From assembly GCA_000181795.3 (NCBI GenBank), contig CM012954.1, positions 1,355,689 to 1,419,688 of the forward strand: 64,000 nt of DNA. Reading direction: 5' to 3'. The notes beneath the pieces are model-generated. The model worked only from the letters and a program-made list of their open reading frames with translations. It was not told where the DNA came from and did no database searches. The stretch comes from Trichinella spiralis (lineage: Eukaryota > Nematoda > Enoplea > Trichinellida > Trichinellidae). This document shows, piece after piece, positions 12,701 to 25,239 of the stretch; the stretch's first letter is position 1, and each line of letters begins with the position of its first letter. Made by a program: the position numbers and the translations under genes.

Positions 12701-13259
12701 GGCATGCTTCACTGCTTATAATACAAACGAAGTGTGTACTTGTATAGTCGAATTATGATGAATAAGTTGCAGCATTCGTTCTATTGAATGCTACAACTAT
12801 TCGATTTTATTGCAGAAACGATAACAAATGAAGAAAATTACACTAAAATACTGAATTTGCTGTCTACTTATGATAATATACATGACAATGAGAAATTTTG
12901 AAACAAAGATTTGAAATTTCGTGAAAAAAGATAAATTTCAATAATAGTTCATTTTCTAATTAGAAGTGTACAGTAGTGTGAAGCAAACTTATCATTACGT
13001 ACTGCATTGCTTAAAATTGGCTTCTGAAATTAAAAAATTTCCAAATACTTCGAAACATCAAAAAATATGCCACTACATGGGCAACGTTATGCTAATTTCA
13101 GTAATTAAGTATTGAAAAAGTATTTTTCAAGCGAAGCACATCTGCATAACAGACGATCGGTTAGCGTAATTGCACCTAGTCTGAGTGAGCAATAAAAAAT
13201 ATGAAAAATTATATATTTTTATGAATATTTAGCTCCAAAAAACGCATAACTGAAAAAAA

Positions 13260-15365
13260 TCAATCACCTTTATTTGCTTTAGATTCACTCGCTTTCGCAT
13301 TCAAGGTATCAATTGTCTTCTTGAAGTCAAGCTTTATTAATTCACGAATTTCATCCAATGTACCGGATTTTAACCAACCATCTGTGGGATGAGATTCTGT
13401 TTGATTTTCGCTAAGACGATTCGAAAGTAATTCTTCCACTGCAGGCAAATGTATATCACACATCTGATACCACATTGACCGAAGTGGGGGCAAACAACCT
13501 TCCGTGTATTCAAATGTTGGTTCCTAAACATCAACAGCGTTCACTTATGTCAACATTCAATAAATAAATACATATATATATATATATATATATATAAATG
13601 CAATACATTTTACATATAAAACTTGTTTTTTTATTTGTTTCAATGTTTAATATGAATTTTAAAAAGCAAAATGCTTTGTTACGCTATTTATGCACTTATT
13701 TTTACAGAAAAATTACAATAAATATTACCGTAGTTAACAGTTTATCCCACTCTTTTGACGATCTTGTTGCAATAGATGATACTTTAATTTGCCACTTGAT
13801 AAACGCCTCAGACAAAACTGATTCACCACCTGGAACCAATAAAATCCACAATAATAAAATTAATAAAAAGCAAAAAGCAGATAAAGATGGAAAAAGAGAA
13901 ACCAAATCGAAAAAATGGAAAATGCATAGTTTGAAATTTCCACGAGTTGGTATCTTCGCGAGGATCGTACTTATATCTGCACCAATTTCTACCCCACGGA
14001 CCGCTAATAATGTGAAATGCAAATTTTGGCAGCAAACGTCTACAACTGTTCAAATTAAAATATACAAAATGGAAATAAATAAAGTAATAAATACTTCACG
14101 TCACGTTCATCCAATTTCAGCTTGACAATCAATGAATACTTTAGCCACATGGGACGCTCGCTGAAAGCCTATTGGAAAAATTATTTAAATTAACACCATG
14201 TATAAAGAGAAAAATTAAAAGTAAAACATTTCTATCGTACCTTTTCAAGAGCTTCGTGAACAGCAGGATCGAAAGTGTTTTCATTCACCCGCTTCATGGC
14301 CAGTGGTGACGGTTCGGCAGGAAATTCATCCGTGGCTACTGCCATGCGAGTATGAGTTTTCCTGTTTTTTCGAGCGGCTGAATGTTGAAATAGGAACATT
14401 TCAAATTTCTTACGCCATAACAAATTATACACAAATAGCAACAGAACATATAACACGAGCTTATCAGAATTGCAGCCTTGCATTAGTAATATGTGTTGTC
14501 AAAATTACTAATGATGATCATGTCTGAACAAATCAGCAGCACGTCACAAATTTTCATCATTTTAACTTCAAAAATGATTTTCAACTTATCCAAGTGAACT
14601 TGCGCACACACTGGATGTACCGTAAAAATCATTATAAAATTGAAACAATAATAAAGTAGACAATTTTTCACTCTGACGAAAAAACAATTTCAATTTAAAT
14701 GAACTTACAGTCACCAATTCTCACACTTTCTGCCGTTCTTCCTGGAGTCTCTAGATCATAATTTGCCACTTCACGTGACAGAATCGATTCTGATGAGGTG
14801 CAAAGTCGAGTAAAAGAAAATGGAATCAAAAATAATTCTTGGTCAGGTATAGGTGGTATGAACCATCTCTCCGCCTGTTCTTTCGTAGATGGTACAAGAG
14901 CCGAATAAATTTCTGAATACTGACCATCTTCATTCTTTCTCATCGGCAAATATTGAAAATCAAACAAGCTTGAACTGAAGTCATGAATGCTTGACAAAGT
15001 ACCAACAACGTCAAGTTGGACGGAATTAGTTGTCTGCTTAGACGACGACGGACCTGCTTGGATCAAGCGTCGGGCACGGATAATCAAAAATGCACCTTCC
15101 CGGCGCTTGCTTAAAACGGGACGCGAAAACAGATTCGATTTTCGGTGAAAGTTCAATTCAAGCGACCTAGTATTATGCTAAAACACGTGCGCAAACGGAC
15201 GTCACTCGTCACTTGAAGTAACGAAAAAGCAAAAAAGCACTCCGTGATTACCTTTTCAATCTCTTTCATACCACCCAGGCTCTCCAATGCTTTATCAACA
15301 TTTTTCACAATTCCTGGATAACATATGGCCATGAATTCTTCGCAAGAATTGTTCTCGGACAACAT
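13260..15365 (-). CDS. gtf3c5: General transcription factor 3C polypeptide 5 (TFIIIC subunit) homologue
   Basis: Subunit of TFIIIC, which binds the A and B boxes of tRNA genes and recruits TFIIIB and RNA polymerase III in the nucleus. Seven exons can be joined in one frame: 15365-15252, 15177-14709, 14377-14241, 14156-14095, 14045-13903, 13829-13729 and 13523-13260, giving 429 residues. Family landmarks in order are YPGIVKNVDKALESLGG near the N-terminus, LELNFHRKSNLFSRPV, FDFQYLPM, RPMW, IISGPWGRNWCRYKYDPRE, and EGCLPPLRSMWYQMCDI. These match the order in animal GTF3C5 as I know it. The long acidic C-terminal tail of the human protein is absent. The start is the ATG at 15365, just downstream of an AG at 15376-15377. 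Introns are 49-331 bp. The donor after 13903 (GTTTCT) is poor, so that boundary is the least certain. Confidence 0.85.
13570..13597. repeat. (TA)n microsatellite
   Basis: Uninterrupted AT/TA dinucleotide run inside the last intron of the GTF3C5 homologue. Confidence 0.9.
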
Positions 15366-16874
15366 CGCATTCTCAAAAAACACCTAATATTATTAGAACA
15401 ACTTGGCTCTGTTCCAACACAAACTTCAAACAAATTTTAACATAATCCAAGCTCCATATTTATATAGTTGAAAAATACTAGCAATTCATATTCTGTGAAT
15501 CGATAAAAACATTGAAAATCATCAACAAATGCACATTTCCAAATGTCATTTACTTCGCCGAGCTACAGTATTATAAAAAAAATCAAGTCCAATTTCATTA
15601 ATAAATATAGCGTTTGCCCCAAACGACAGATGGACTTCAATTTGAACAGCAGTAGACAACTGCTTCTGGATTTGTGTTGAATAAATTGTGAACAGGCCTA
15701 CTAATTACAAACAGCACAATTGAACCACAGTGCAGGCGCAAAATGTCAGTTAAACAAATCGACATGAAAATTTGTTTTCAATTTTGAAAATAAAAATTTC
15801 ATAACATAAAAAACAGCATGAAATGTTTTTCATCTCTGCTTAGAATCCAAAATGATCGTCACAGGACCATCATTTTCAATTGACAGCTGCATGTGAGCAC
15901 CAAATTTTCCATCTTAAATGATAATCACATCACACACGATCAGTATAAATGAGGATAAATCAGCATCATCAATTACAAGTCACAGCTCACAAACTTTTCA
16001 CTAGATCTTCTTTATAATTTATCCACAAAAGTCGAATAAAATTATGAAGCTTCTGAAGGATTCACAGAAAGATAAAAATCCAATTTGTTTCTTTTGAATT
16101 GCAATGCATTCAAAGTAAACTAAAACCAAGTACTGCCGAGCTTGGACAATATTCAGAAAAGCAAACTCGCAAAGCTCACCTGACTTACGTAAAGAATTTC
16201 CAACTGCAAATCGTTGAGCATCTCCTGGGAAGATGCGTAAATTCAACAATTTTCGAACTCTTAGAAGAGATGACTTTGAATGGGGAATCAGAAATCAGAA
16301 TTGCACAAGCAGAATGTGCATTAGAACCGTGAATTCTCTGAGCGATTAACCTTTGACTAATCGCAAAAAGTCCATATGCATAGCAGTGTATCTTGTTTTT
16401 AACTAAAGCGTTGCACAAATGATTATTTTAATCTCACACATTTAATTGAAATTTTTCGTCTTCAAAAATGACTCTCCTTTTAAGAAACCTGTGCTACCTA
16501 AGCGTTGACATCAACCAAGTTCATATGTAACGTCTACATGTATGAATTTCATCATGCCTGGAAAGCAAACGTGCACGTACTCGTAAATCAGCAGTTTTAT
16601 TATAACTGGACAGCGTTCACATTTTTCATTTGTTAATACTTTTTCTGCTGTTATCATATTTGTCATCCATTACATGCAAATCTACCCGTGTTTGTGGTGA
16701 AAACATTTTCAACAAATGTGAAAACGAATTCAGCCAATTTTAAATTTAAAATATCATTCATAATCAAACAATGCAATTGGCAGAAAACTTCCAAGAAAAA
16801 TCTGCACTAAATGCATTAAAATTTTGAAAAGAAAACAATCACTTTCAGTAGCTTGAAATTACCCAAAAAAAAGG
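15366..16874. other. Intergenic, no gene recognised
   Basis: Lies between the GTF3C5 5' end and the 3' end of the four-pass protein gene, both on the minus strand. Overlapping 76-77 codon frames near 16019-16418 on both strands show no domain, and neither has supporting splice sites. Confidence 0.45.
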
Positions 16875-17402
16875 TCAGATAGGAGAAAACATGTCAGTTA
16901 CTAATTTCCGGTAATACCTGAAAACCAGCTTAGATAAGAAAATGTTAATGATACTGTAAAAAGAGCACAATGCAATAATCGATATCAAAATAACGTTAGT
17001 AAAAATGTTGTCAACCTCCATCTCATCATCAAGTGGACTACGTTCACCTTTCAACAGCCAAACAGAATACATCACTATGATGAACATCGATATCAGTATT
17101 AAAATTTGCAAAACGAGAAATGGCAGAAGCAAAACAGCTATCCGTCGTCGGAGTCCGACGAAAAGCATCAACGTGCAAGCTAGCAAGAATGTTTCAAACA
17201 AAAAGCCAACTGCAAGCCACATTGGCGTGATGCCACCATGAAGATAACCAGAAAGTAGAGAAATTGAACCAAAAAAAAATTCTATTACTTTCCACGCTCC
17301 AATCAACATAACGCCCTCTCTTAACGGGCACATTCGACAGCAGCATCTATCCTTTGAATCCATGCCTGCGTTCCTTGCACCAAATCGTGTTCTCCAGGAC
17401 AT
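16875..17402 (-). CDS. Four-pass membrane protein, LAPTM-like
   Basis: Single-exon frame of 175 residues with a clean ATG at 17402. The N-terminal tail is short and basic. A cysteine cluster (C20, C21, C22, C25) sits just before the first helix in the arrangement CCCRMCPLREG, which recalls the start of lysosome-associated LAPTM4-type proteins. Hydrophobic segments lie at about residues 29-51, 61-83, 89-116 and 133-158, with an acidic extracellular or lumenal loop (about 120-133, LDDEMEVDN) between helices 3 and 4. This topology suggests an endosomal or lysosomal tetraspan protein; substrate and partners are unknown. I see no PY motif in the C-terminal tail, which ends LVTDMFSPI. The gene lies 1.5 kb from GTF3C5 on the same strand with no sign of cotranscription. 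Call by topology and cysteine pattern only. Confidence 0.6.
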   Translation of the reverse strand: MSWRTRFGARNAGMDSKDRCCCRMCPLREGVMLIGAWKVIEFFFGSISLLSGYLHGGITPMWLAVGFLFETFLLACTLMLFVGLRRRIAVLLLPFLVLQILILISMFIIVMYSVWLLKGERSPLDDEMEVDNIFTNVILISIIALCSFYSIINIFLSKLVFRYYRKLVTDMFSPI

Positions 17403-20400
17403 TGTTGAAACTAATTTTCAATACAGTATTTTTTGGTTCGACTGCTCTCGATAGCAACGTTACTAATGTAAATGTAACCGAATTAAATTAACATTTAAAC
17501 AACAGTTAAAATTCAGTAAACACAACCAACCTACCAAAAGGTATCACTATGTCCCAATTTCATATCAACTACTAGCTCACATCGGCAACATTCACGAACA
17601 GTACCGTAAAAAATTATTTTCAGGTACAAAGTTTTTCAAAGTGCAAGCCAACAGCAAAACGGAATTTTTTTAAAGTATTGAATAAAACTATTGTAAAGTA
17701 TTGCGATTGTAAAAATGGAATTTTTTAAATAAAACAATTCTGAAGCACATACAGTTTGTCGTGAAACTATTTTCAGAAACTTAAAATCAAATCCAACCTA
17801 TAGAACAATTGAAGTGATTATATGTAAATTGAAATATGCAAAAAAACAATGATTTATTTTGATTTGAATAATAAACATGGATTAAATGTAATAAACCAAA
17901 ACAAAGTGGTATAGTTTGAATAAATTTTCAATGACAAACTTTACAGTTTTGCTGCACTGATACCCGAATGGAAATGCAATCAGACAAATGGAAAGAAGGA
18001 AAGTGGCTGACATTCTTTACAGTTTTTCATTTGACATGAAAGCCAAAGCTGATTAAGAGCTTCATGATGGAAACAAAATATGACACTGGGTACAGTGGTT
18101 ATATTAAGAAAATAAACGAGAGCTGCCAACGCTGTTTCTTTTAAAACTTAAATCAACATGACATCACTTTTAATAACAGACTAATTTTGCAATATATATG
18201 TATATATGATATTTTAGAGCGTAAATAAATGTTTTAACAAAATGATTTACTTTGGAAAAATATGAATACATGCATCATTGTTAATATTATATTTTGCATT
18301 CAGCTGAAAAGTTTGGCATTCATCAGACAGCTTAGCTTACCAGTTATGAATAAGATGCACAGAAAATGATCCGAGAATGGGTTATAAGTTTCAAAGTTGA
18401 AAAGCAAAGTAATATTTCGCAGAATCAACATCCAGTTTTAGATTCTTCTAGTTTCTGTATTTTTTCACTTGCCTGGAAATGAAAATAGTACAGAAGAACT
18501 TAAGTGAGAAAAAGAGGAAGAGAGAAGAATCGTTTGTAGAATAAACCTTTTTTCAGCTTTTGTCTTGAATTGTATTTGCTGTGTTCAAAAACTGGAAAAT
18601 AAAACTAAAGTGCTCTGTGCTCAGCCTGATTTCTGTGCAAAAGACTGGTCGTCGAATGGTATTTTCACACTGTCATTCCATCGCATGAACAGTTATTGCA
18701 TTATTCAACATCTGCCTATGGTGAATTTTATGTAAAACTTGTCCAATACTACTTTTATGCTTGAAGAATATATGCTTGGTTAAGGAAATGAAAAAGACAA
18801 AATCACCCATCAACATCTCAAAGCTGCATCACTTGTTTCACTTTTGAAAGGTAAAAAAATATTTCTAGTAAAATATTACTTTTATTTCACTTTTATTCTT
18901 TTCCTTTTGTTGATTAAAACGTTGAAATGAAATTTATTTTCTCAAAGATACAACTGGGCTCAAATTTTCCATAGCTACAACATTATCGTATCGTTTGAAA
19001 TTTGCATATTTCAAACGTAGACAATCAGATTAACAATCTCATAAAAATAAATAAATGAATAAAATTCATATTTCTGTTTACTGAAATCTAATTAAAAAAT
19101 AAAATAAGCATGCTATAAACCGTTCACAAAGATGATAAAATCAACATCTTACTTATCGCTTATTTATTGCATTCAAATGTAGCACTAGCACTTGAATGTT
19201 AAAATGACATACTAAAAATTAATGTAATGTAATGTAATGTATTGTATTGTATAAATTGAAGTTTGAAAACATTTCATCAGTTTTGTTCAAGGCAATGTAA
19301 CGCTTGTTTGCAAAATTAATAACTGTTGTTAACTTGCTCAACAGAATGAACTGTATGTATTTCAATCTGTATTACAAAGGACCGTTTTCCAAAAATACAA
19401 GTTTTTACCAACTGAAAATTGAAACAGCACAATAAATGAAAGCATTTATTCATAAGTGCATTGTCAAGCGTGTGTATCCACTGAAATAACATGATAATAG
19501 TTTCATGCTTTTTTGTTAATTTGATGTCACATGACTAGAAAATGTTGCACTGAAGCAATCTTAATTATCAGCTTAAAGCATTGTTGAAAACAACAGCTAT
19601 TTATCATTTAAATCAACTACAATAATCAGTTCAGTAAAAATCAACCAACATTAAACTTCTACCGTATACGAAATTGTCATTTTTTTCATTTTTGATACAG
19701 TTGTTATCAGTGCCAACAAGAGAAAAATTAATTTGCATTATAAAACTGCATAATTCTACTGATGCTCTACTAGTGCAATCTAGCAGATAACATAATTTAT
19801 AATTTGAAGAGAGTTTACAGTAACAGTAAACTGTACAGAGTTTGAAATAAATCATACTCTACTGACCGTTACTGTAGCACGTAAGCACGGGTTTTTACAA
19901 CAGTGATAAATTTCAAAAATCAAAAACAGTCATAAAATACAGCACTTGAACATTTGAAAGCAACTATTGTAATGCATAGATTACAACAGTATCGACAAAA
20001 ATGGTTCCAGTTTCAACGAATACAAAATTTCTTGTCTGTTTAAAATTTTCAAATAAATTTTACTACAGAAAATCTTAAAATTATAAATTTCAAATAAAAT
20101 CCACAGGATTTTAAACCCAAGCAATCGACTGTTCAAGAATAAGTAAGAATTTGGAATTTGAAATTTTAATTTGACAAATTCATTTCAATTGTTCTTATCA
20201 AATAATGAATAGAAGAGGAATTTTTCCAATTTTGTAAACAAACATTTTCATTTTCAAAAATGTAAACAGCGAAAATTTTATTTGCTATTTATTCAGCAAC
20301 GTTGTTTATTATCATATTGCTGTACATGAATAATACACACATCTGTCCAACATTGACCGCCCGTACGACAGTTTACAGTGCAAATTAAGCTGAACAATAT

Positions 20401-21040
20401 TCATTGCAATGTTCGAAACGAACTAAACACAGAATACAGCAACAATACTTACTAGTAGCATTAGTTTGCCGTATAAACGAACAACTGAGATGCTAATTTA
20501 CCTCGTAAAAAAGAAGCCTGCTTCTCAAAAGCAGTCTTCTTCAAAACGGCTTAAAAAATTTAGCACTTTTCAAAATTCGTCGTCAGAAATTTTTTGCTTA
20601 CCAAAGTGGAATTTGAAAATTTACAAACTATATTCACTAGCTGCGGCTGCGATGAGCAACAATCACTAATGCGCTGAACAAAATATTTTCAAAGAATATC
20701 ATTCGTATCAATTCATTTAAATGTCAGTAAAGTCGATAGAAAAACAGCATTTTTTACATCTGATTGTCAATAAAATCAATTTAATACTTGATTAATTTTA
20801 TACTACTTGAAGAAGTTTTCAAAAGTGAACGTCAAAGTTAAAAACATGTCACGCATGTGTTCTGGCTATTTTCTGTGTCTGTTCTATAAAAGCAACAAGT
20901 ATAAAAAGCATCAATCAGTAAAATTGAGTACAAAAGCCGTAAGACATGTTTTTCTACTTTTTTAACCTCTCCCTTTAATACAGCACTATATTTCACTCTG
21001 TTTGCTGTTGCTGTGAATGTAGTGATTTCTGAAAATACTA
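17403..21040. other. Intergenic, no gene recognised
   Basis: 3.6 kb of AT-rich sequence with short frames only. A pentanucleotide run (taatg)n then (tattg)n lies at about 19220-19252. No RNA gene was recognised. Confidence 0.5.
19220..19252. repeat. Pentanucleotide repeat (TAATG)n/(TATTG)n
   Basis: Runs of taatg followed by tattg are readable directly. A related (caata)n run occurs at 47825-47856. Confidence 0.8.
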
Positions 21041-21090
21041 CTACTACTAATACTACTGCTGCTGCTGCTGCTACTACTATTACTACACTA
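21040..21090. repeat. (TAC)n/(GCT)n trinucleotide tract in the 5' leader
   Basis: Compound trinucleotide run (actactact, then gctgctgctgct, then actactatt) ending about 50 bp before the ATG of the SLC46-like gene, so probably in its promoter or 5' UTR. Confidence 0.7.
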
Positions 21091-21137
21091 TACTGCTCAA
21101 GTGAATTGTAAAGTTTATAGGAAAATAAAAAATTCAT

Positions 21138-22667
21138 ATGGCACCTTCGAAAAGCGGCATGAAGACCATCAAATGGCTAATATCAGAGGTGACGGTGGAA
21201 CCGATTACATTTTTAAATTTTTTGGCCCTAGCCTATTATTCTGTACCAATGCAAGTGGGAATTTACAGAGTAATATGCGAAGAAATATTGCCCGGTGTAG
21301 ATTGTAATCGTCTGAGCAGCAGTCCAGAGTATGAAGATAAAGTACAGCGAGCAACCAGCATCTGGTCTCAAGTTCTGATTGCTTCTTATCTACTGCCGGC
21401 TCTGTTTTCCGACACCATCATGGGAGCTGTAGGCGATATGTACGGTCGTCAAATTAACATACTCATCGGAATTGCAGGAATGATGCTATCTTGGTATTCC
21501 ACGGCAGTTGTTCTCAGCTATCCTGGTGCGTCGTTGATCATTATACTAGCATTCAACTTCGTAGCCGGTGCTACGGGATTTTTGACCATCGTTTCTATTT
21601 CCGCTTTCGCTTATCTGTCGGATGTGGAACCAGATCATGAAAATTTGACCGTTCGCATGGTCATACTGTCAATGATAAACGCCGTGGCGTCTGTGATCGG
21701 TTCGTTGACGGCTGCCGCTGCCATTCACAGTCTCAGTGAAGCAGGTGTCATTTTGATCAGCTTGATCTTGCTTGCTTTTGCCTTTTTCTACACTCTGCTA
21801 CGGATCAAACAAATACCGCCAACTCAGATGCGACGTCTGGTCGAACAACGAAATCGCAAATTGCAAAATGTAGAACCGCCTGGTCAACGAATGGAAATGG
21901 AAATGAAAAAACGACAAGACGGGCCAACAGAGGCTACTGTCCATGGTGAGCAGAACGTGTCTGGTGAAAAAACTACATGCCTGAAACAAGCTCACCTGGT
22001 AATGACCACTGTAAAGAAGCTCCTCCTCGACGTCTACAGAACGTACACCAAACCCAGACCTGGACATAGGCGAATGTACGTCTGGATTGCATCGCTGGTA
22101 TATTTTTTGCAAGTTATTGTCGATATGGGCTTGCAGCAAAGTGTGCTCAGCTTGTATTTGCTTCGTCGACCGTTCAGCTGGACACCTGAAGAAATATCAG
22201 TTTTTCGAGGAATCAGTGCAGCTATTAATGCTTTTGGCAGTGTTGTTGGCATTGTTGTTTTGAAAAAGTTGTTAAAATGTGGAGATGTGACCATTTTGAT
22301 CATTGCACTGACCTCTTGCATTGTTGACCGCATTTTCACCGGCTTCAGCACACAGAATTGGATGATTTACACCTCTGTGACGTGCGGGTGCCTTTCCACG
22401 CTGCTTGTACCGACGATGAAATCATTCACGGCCAAACTGGTCGGACATGACGAAGTTGGAAAAATATTCACCGCTTTTGGCCTAGGCTCAGACCTGGCTT
22501 ATCTACTCAGCGCGGTTCTTTTGAACAGCATCTACACGGCTACTGTCAGTTTCTTCCCCGGATCGGTGTTTCTTTTTGGTGCCAGCTTGTCATTTATTGG
22601 GCTCGTTTTGTTCTGCTTTGTTTGGTTTGAAGTGAAACGAGATTCATCCTTAGCAGCCTCTGATTGA
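21138..22667 (+). CDS. Major facilitator transporter, SLC46 (proton-coupled folate transporter)-like
   Basis: Intronless 509-residue membrane transporter. After a cytosolic N-terminus the first helix starts near residue 21. A cysteine-bearing extracellular loop follows (residues 47-75, CEEILPGVDCNRL). The loop between helices 2 and 3 carries GDMYGRQ (99-105), the MFS signature. Segment 3-6 reads as SLC46-type: the AFNFVAGATGF region, then a SISAFAYLSDVEP stretch in helix 4 matching the AYIADIT-type signature of that family. A charged central loop spans about 232-300, followed by six more helices to about residue 495. SLC46 members move folates, bacterial muropeptides or lysosomal metabolites by proton coupling; the substrate here cannot be told. 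The start is the ATG at 21138, followed by a short polar stretch. An AATAAA lies at 22859-22864, giving a 3' UTR near 200 nt. Lack of introns is unusual beside its neighbours. Confidence 0.8.
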   Translation: MAPSKSGMKTIKWLISEVTVEPITFLNFLALAYYSVPMQVGIYRVICEEILPGVDCNRLSSSPEYEDKVQRATSIWSQVLIASYLLPALFSDTIMGAVGDMYGRQINILIGIAGMMLSWYSTAVVLSYPGASLIIILAFNFVAGATGFLTIVSISAFAYLSDVEPDHENLTVRMVILSMINAVASVIGSLTAAAAIHSLSEAGVILISLILLAFAFFYTLLRIKQIPPTQMRRLVEQRNRKLQNVEPPGQRMEMEMKKRQDGPTEATVHGEQNVSGEKTTCLKQAHLVMTTVKKLLLDVYRTYTKPRPGHRRMYVWIASLVYFLQVIVDMGLQQSVLSLYLLRRPFSWTPEEISVFRGISAAINAFGSVVGIVVLKKLLKCGDVTILIIALTSCIVDRIFTGFSTQNWMIYTSVTCGCLSTLLVPTMKSFTAKLVGHDEVGKIFTAFGLGSDLAYLLSAVLLNSIYTATVSFFPGSVFLFGASLSFIGLVLFCFVWFEVKRDSSLAASD

Positions 22668-22858
22668 TGTCAGACTTGCTGAACCAAGCATTCCACACAA
22701 CTAGCCTCCACAAAGCAATTCATCAATCAGAGGGCAGGAGGGGGGAGCTGATCTTCATTTTAACATTCAACAATTATAACATTATTCGTCTAACTTCATA
22801 TACGTACAACATTCTATTCATATACCAAATTCATATTCACACTCAACTTGTACAAATG

Positions 22859-22864
22859 AATAAA
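22859..22864 (+). terminator. Polyadenylation signal AATAAA for the SLC46-like gene
   Basis: Canonical hexamer 192 bp after the stop codon. Confidence 0.5.
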
Positions 22865-22869
22865 CAACA

Positions 22870-25238
22870 TTAATGCATAAGCGTAAGCGTCTGTTACAAA
22901 AATTCTACTGCATCTTACCTGACTCACTTACTCACTCTCAAAAAATCTGTAAGCAATTTCTTTTATTTTACTGAAAAATATAATTAGGTTAAATAACGTC
23001 ACGTAAATTCAATAAATGCCACGGTTTCAGCAGGCATTGATCATCAAAACTTGCACTGACTGTACGAAAATAACTTCCGGGAGAATAATATGATGAAAAA
23101 AGAAAATAGAAATTAAAACGGCCGAATAAAATATAGCGACAAGCCAATGGAAATAATTTATCAGTTGAGAAAATAATTCTCCCTGAAAAAAATAATTGAA
23201 TTCATAACGAACATCTATTTTTACTTTAATAGCGTGATTTTAGAACGTCGCAGCTTATATTAATCAGAACATATTGCACAGTTAACTTATCATCACTAAT
23301 TTCCTTGAATATATAAAACACCATCATATACTTGCCTGGTGCGCTGATGATTGACATAAATTTTTCAAATGAGGGTCTTCGATTTTATCATGCAAAGAAT
23401 TTTGCTCAATTTTCAATAATATTGTATGGGAAAAACACTCTGTCTGCCAAAATGTCTATATTAAGTAATTCACGAATATTTATTTGATTGTAAAATTAGT
23501 CAAATTTTTTTTCAAATTTCTTGTTCTAATGCTGCAGCGATGAAAGTGTGAAACACATTGCTCAGTCAAAATTTTATTACATACAATGAAGAAGATTCAT
23601 TACCTGCATTCGCATTACTTATTTATTTATTTATTTATATATTACTCCATGTTATGAATAGCTGACATTTTTCATAGTGACAGTACGACTGATTATTACT
23701 TATAACCTTTTAAAAATGCTTCATTTAGAACATTTTCATTCTGCGCATACAGTCTGTTTTTTCAGCACGCTATAATTTTTATTAATGCTAAAAATTCAGT
23801 ATCCCTCGAAAATATATTATTACACAAACAGTATTAGTGATAAGCAAGGTACTGCAATCGGTCAGCTATTGGCTTCGTTCGATTTATTTTATAAATTTAA
23901 AATGCAATTATTGCATTGCACTGAAAACAAAGTGCGTGCAGTTGAAAATGAGACTGTGCTCTGCTAGTGGTGTAGATGTTTCCTATTCATTACTTTAATC
24001 CATAAATCTACAAAGTAAACGTATTTTTTCTCTTCAATTCAACCATTAATAATACATCTAGCACAGCGACTATATCACATTAACATGTGCAATGATTCAT
24101 AATTTGCTTAAAGATTTAATACGCAGTGTTATTTTGAAATTGAAATTCTATGAAAACGCAATATTGGGAATTGAAGAAAAAGAAATGTTAAACTAATTTT
24201 AAACTATATTTTCAGCTGATTTCGAATACTTTGCACAGATGATGAGCAAATGCAAAATTTTCTTCAGAAAATAATCAACTGCAAACAATGAATAGCAAGG
24301 AAGCCATGTAAATTTTTGAACTTTTGTAATAAAATATTTGAACTAAAATTTTTCATGCATTGCAAATACATTTGCGAAATGAGTATAATTTTCTTATTCA
24401 AGTATGAAAATACGGATGGGTGTGTGCGCGCGTGCATGGGAATGTACTTTTGGGGGCATACACAGAGAGAAGTAAGTACTTGTTGTACATGCTTTTTTTA
24501 AACTTTATTTTATTGTATACTTTTAATCTTGCTCAACGAAAAGAAAATAACTCGCTAGAGGGAAATGAACGATCGAAATGATTAATTTCGAACAAGCTGC
24601 ACTGCACCGTGGAGAGTTCAGCCTTTGGCTTATTTATTATAGTCGACGTGCTCAGTATGAAGAAAATCGAATGACCATTTTGTAAGTTGCAAAATATTAA
24701 GTGCCTGTTAATGTGGCAATATATTTTGTTTCGATGAAATGAAGGCACATTCATTTCTGCTGAAAGAAGAAATTAAAATGAATAAGAATCAGTTGGATAA
24801 TGAAAAATGAAAATTAAGGATAAAAGTTATGCTTCTACCAACAGTGGTGGGCAAACGTCTAATGCCGAAAAAATTGTCCTGGAAGTTTCGATTTTGAGTT
24901 TGCGAGATGGAAACGAGCACCAAAATAAAACAGTTTAATAATGTTCAGGATTACACCAGCTGTTCAAGGCCCGATTTTTGGAAAAACTTGAGAATATTCA
25001 TCTGAATTATAGAGCCACAAAAAAGAAAAAGAGAAAGATGGAAACTCTTTGTAAAAATCTTTATGACATATGCTGATAGATAGTTTTTGGAAAAAAATTA
25101 AAACACACACACACACACACACACACACAACACATGCATACATTATATATATATGTGTGTGTGTGTGCTCTTGATATGAACAGAAGAGAAAAAAAATGGA
25201 TCCTTAATAAATAGCAAAATTTTGAGTTTGTTTTGCTT
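22870..25238. other. Intergenic, no gene recognised
   Basis: AT-rich. Contains (CA)n at about 25102-25129 and (TG)n at about 25155-25168 on either side of a short TA run; these can pair with each other as an inverted repeat. Short frames show no similarity. Confidence 0.5.
25102..25168. repeat. (CA)n-(TA)n-(TG)n compound microsatellite
   Basis: An (ac)n run, a spacer with tatatatata, then (gtg)t runs. The CA and TG arms are mutually complementary, so the locus can form a hairpin. Confidence 0.8.
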
Positions 25239-25239
25239 T

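Noticed and set aside
13598-14125. 175-codon plus-strand open frame
   Set aside because: Antisense to three GTF3C5 exons that join in phase and match the family; the plus frame has no recognisable features.
16019-16418. Overlapping 76-77 codon frames on both strands between two genes
   Set aside because: No consistent splice sites, domain or codon bias; possibly an unrecognised exon but unsupported.
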